Assembly: GCA_034189695.1 (NCBI GenBank)
Contig: JAXHUA010000013.1
Coordinates: forward strand, 1 to 14,627
Length of the DNA: 14,627 bases
DNA from: JAXHUA01 sp034189695
GTDB lineage: Bacteria; Chloroflexota; Dehalococcoidia; E44-bin15
Direction of reading: 5' to 3'
Under the pieces are notes generated by a model. The model saw nothing but the letters and a program-made list of their open reading frames with translations. It did no database searches and had not been told where the DNA came from. Made by a program: the position numbers and the translations under genes. Positions 12,617-14,627 of the stretch are shown piece after piece. How positions within the stretch are numbered: the first letter of the stretch is position 1; every line of letters starts with the position of its first letter.

Positions 12617-13732
12617 TCACGACAGCAGCTCGGCGGCGACGCCCTCAGACAGGCCAACGTAGAGCAGATCGCCCCGGTCGCCGCTCCTGTTGATAATCTC
12701 GTTCAGCGCGCGTTTCTTCTTCAGCAGCGCCGCCTCCTTGAGATGGGCCAGATTCTCCGCAGGCAGCTCGCCCGTCTCGAGCCTGCCCCTCGCTCTCGCC
12801 GTCGCCACCAGGTCGGCCCCGCGCTGGGTCCTGACGATGACCGTGTTCCACCCTTCGATGCCCTCCACGGCGCCCACGGAGACGTCGGCGAACTCCGACG
12901 TCATGTCGAGACAGTACGCGCACGTCGGCATCACGTACGGCCGTATCTGGTCCAGCGGAAACGACGACACCTTGCCCGAAGCGGCGTAGGCGTCAAACCT
13001 GCTCGCTGGTGGAGGGGGGATGTCGAACTTGACGACCTGCGCAAGGTCAAGGTTCTGCTCGAGGAATGCCCGCAATCCCTCGGGTGCCAGCGCCCATGTG
13101 CAGAACAGACCAATGGTCAGCCTCACGTTGTCCGTGCTGGCCCTGTTCTCCGGCGGGTCAAGCTTCATCTTGGCCAGAGCCAGGCCCTGACAGGGGGTCA
13201 CAACCACCCCCATGGTCTGCTCACTCTCCCTGGGAACACGATTGAGTGTTTCCAGCACGGGACAGGCCATGTAGTTGGAGCCAGCGCACTCAAGCACCTC
13301 CTCCACGCTGCGCGCCAGAAACGGAGCGGGCGTCTTATCACTGCATGTTCTTGACATAACTGCGGACTGAATGAGGCCTTCCTCCAGGGCGAGGCACATC
13401 AGGGCAGTCACTGTGCCGCCGTACTGCACCCTCTTCCTGAGGTTCGCATCGGTGGACCTCGCCATGAGCACCTCTCGCACCGCGCCCAGCTCATCCGCCC
13501 TGTACGGCGCGCCGAACGTGTGCCGGCTTAGCGCATCCATGTCCACGTGCGTGCGGGGGCAGTACTTGTAGCACTGCCCGTCGGCTATGGTGCACTTGTC
13601 CAGCATCACTATCCGTCCCTTGTAGGACACCAGGTAAGGGCAGCTGCCAACGCACGCTCCGCACAGGGTACAGAGTCCCGCCTGTATGACATCGGTGTAC
13701 AGCTCTTTGCAGCCCTTCACTTGGGTCTCCAT
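12617..13732 (-). CDS. FrhB-like Fe-S flavoprotein (coenzyme F420 hydrogenase/dehydrogenase beta subunit family)
   Basis: The protein is 371 residues from the ATG at 13732, which has GGAGGTGG four bases upstream. The N-terminus carries a ferredoxin motif Cys21/24/27/31 and additional Cys47, 54 and 58 that may hold a second cluster. The rest fits the FrhB N- and C-terminal domains: KRVQYGGTVTALMCLALEEG (about 100-119), VVTPCQGLALAKM, GLFCTWALAPEGLRAFLE and PTCAYCLDMTSEFADVSVG (Cys271, Cys274). Members bind FAD and move electrons between F420, ferredoxin, NAD(P)H or partner enzymes. This copy has no hydrogenase partners in the window and sits between the racemase and iorA, so it probably links the cluster to an electron carrier. 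Whether it uses F420 cannot be judged. Confidence 0.85.
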   Translation of the reverse strand: METQVKGCKELYTDVIQAGLCTLCGACVGSCPYLVSYKGRIVMLDKCTIADGQCYKYCPRTHVDMDALSRHTFGAPYRADELGAVREVLMARSTDANLRKRVQYGGTVTALMCLALEEGLIQSAVMSRTCSDKTPAPFLARSVEEVLECAGSNYMACPVLETLNRVPRESEQTMGVVVTPCQGLALAKMKLDPPENRASTDNVRLTIGLFCTWALAPEGLRAFLEQNLDLAQVVKFDIPPPPASRFDAYAASGKVSSFPLDQIRPYVMPTCAYCLDMTSEFADVSVGAVEGIEGWNTVIVRTQRGADLVATARARGRLETGELPAENLAHLKEAALLKKKRALNEIINRSGDRGDLLYVGLSEGVAAELLS

Positions 13733-13774
13733 AAACCCACCTCCGCTTTCTGCCCGGCCCTGGGGCAACATGGC

Positions 13775-14627
13775 TCACGCCAGGTACTGTATCGTGCCGT
13801 CGGGCACCACCGCCGCTCTGGCGCCTGCCGGGTAGTCCTGAGTCAGTATCTCCAGCGCTTCCGACCAGCTCCTCACCCATATAGTCCCGGGTATGGCCAG
13901 CCAGTCTGTGAACGACCTCTCGTATTGAGGCGAGAGAATAATCATCCTCTTCACCCACGGCAACTCGAAATCGATCGGCCTGAACAGCCGTCCCCCTACG
14001 GACTTCCCAAAGCTGCCCAGCACGTAGTGCACCACCTGGCCTTCGGGACAGTCCATGATGAGCACCAGGTCACCGCCTTTCTCCATGAGCAGCGGCACGC
14101 CGATAAGCATCCCCACGATGGCCTCATTGGCCTTGCTGTAGTTGTTGACCACGGCCACATCCACCCCCGGCACGGTCTTGGTGGCGTAGTGCGACACCGC
14201 CGACTTGAGGGCCTCACGGAACTCCGCCTCCGGGTCCCCGGCGAATATGGCGCACGGCTCGCCCGCCCCGTTTATGAGCGTGTCGATTTTGAAGTCCAGC
14301 CCTACCATCTTCGCCGCCTCGGTGAAGTCACGTATCATGGGGTTCTCCGCGTAGTTGCCCGGCCCCACGACACCACTCTGCCCAGCTTCCCTCGCCCTGG
14401 TCTCCAGCCTGTGGAAGTCTTCGATGGAGTCGATGTAGGCGATTCCCGGCAGGACGAGCTTGCCTCCACCGCCATACCCGCTCTGCGCATGGGGCACCAC
14501 CGACCCGATGCCGATCTTGAGGTCACAGCTCATCACCTCGGCGTTGACCGACAGCCTGGTGCCCTGCGACGTCTCGCCGACATAGGTGCAGTTCTCGTAC
14601 GGGTTGTGGTTGTAGACTGCAAACCGG
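13775..14627 (-). CDS. LarA-like nickel-dependent 2-hydroxyacid racemase, partial
   Basis: The C-terminal 283 residues are visible; the frame is open to the right edge at 14627, so the start lies outside. An internal ATG at 14536 is not the start because conserved sequence continues upstream of it. The core SVVPHAQSGYGGGGKLVLPG matches the lactate racemase family (DUF2088). Counting from its His, the Lys is +10 and a further His is +26, the same spacing as His174, Lys184 (cofactor attachment) and His200 in Lactobacillus plantarum LarA, so the nickel-pincer site looks intact. GAGEPCAIFAGDPEAEFREA is a later family block. The family racemises lactate, malate, phenyllactate and other 2-hydroxyacids. 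It is the most upstream visible gene of the cluster, 42 bases before the FrhB-like gene. Cofactor genes larB, larC and larE are not in the window. Confidence 0.85.
   Translation of the reverse strand, partial: RFAVYNHNPYENCTYVGETSQGTRLSVNAEVMSCDLKIGIGSVVPHAQSGYGGGGKLVLPGIAYIDSIEDFHRLETRAREAGQSGVVGPGNYAENPMIRDFTEAAKMVGLDFKIDTLINGAGEPCAIFAGDPEAEFREALKSAVSHYATKTVPGVDVAVVNNYSKANEAIVGMLIGVPLLMEKGGDLVLIMDCPEGQVVHYVLGSFGKSVGGRLFRPIDFELPWVKRMIILSPQYERSFTDWLAIPGTIWVRSWSEALEILTQDYPAGARAAVVPDGTIQYLA

Overview
The window looks like a chromosomal piece of a GC-rich, probably anaerobic bacterium. My best guess is Chloroflexota (Dehalococcoidia-like). The reasons are Thr-Pro/PKD secreted proteins, a tungsten-type aldehyde ferredoxin oxidoreductase, an indolepyruvate:ferredoxin oxidoreductase pair and several LUD and Fe-S oxidoreductase genes under clear GGAGG ribosome binding sites. 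The taxonomic guess is inference only. No rRNA, tRNA, CRISPR array or intact mobile element was seen.

Layout. Bases 1-338 are a mosaic without an intact gene. On the minus strand they keep only the last ~28 codons of a metallo-beta-lactamase-fold protein, in AT-rich codons unlike the rest. A near-consensus promoter (339-367, +) then drives a long leader. That leader holds a class I cyclic-di-GMP riboswitch (about 411-505) and a strong hairpin (521-554) whose left arm can pair instead with sequence at the riboswitch exit. The leader runs into a 1194-residue secreted papain-family protease with a DUF333 prodomain, two PKD domains and three copies of a C-terminal module joined by Thr-Pro linkers. 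Two of those copies are a recent 540-bp tandem duplication.

A small YjbQ-family gene (minus) and an aldehyde ferredoxin oxidoreductase gene (plus) diverge from 4820-5057, where candidate promoters face both ways. Convergent with the latter is a six-gene minus-strand cluster that enters from beyond the right edge. In transcription order it encodes a LarA-like nickel-dependent 2-hydroxyacid racemase (partial), an FrhB-like Fe-S flavoprotein, IorA, IorB, a stand-alone LUD (LutC-like) protein, and a natural fusion of LutB and LutA.

How the genes may work together. The cluster reads as a 2-hydroxyacid pathway: racemisation (LarA), oxidation to the 2-oxoacid (Lut proteins), and ferredoxin-linked oxidative decarboxylation to an acyl-CoA (IorAB), with the FrhB-like protein moving electrons. 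The neighbouring aldehyde oxidoreductase could take the aldehyde that 2-oxoacid oxidoreductases can release. IorAB points to aryl-lactates or aryl-pyruvates as substrates, but that is inference. The most striking regulatory feature is the riboswitch: it predicts that a secreted protease with adhesion-type domains is switched by c-di-GMP, probably OFF when c-di-GMP is high.
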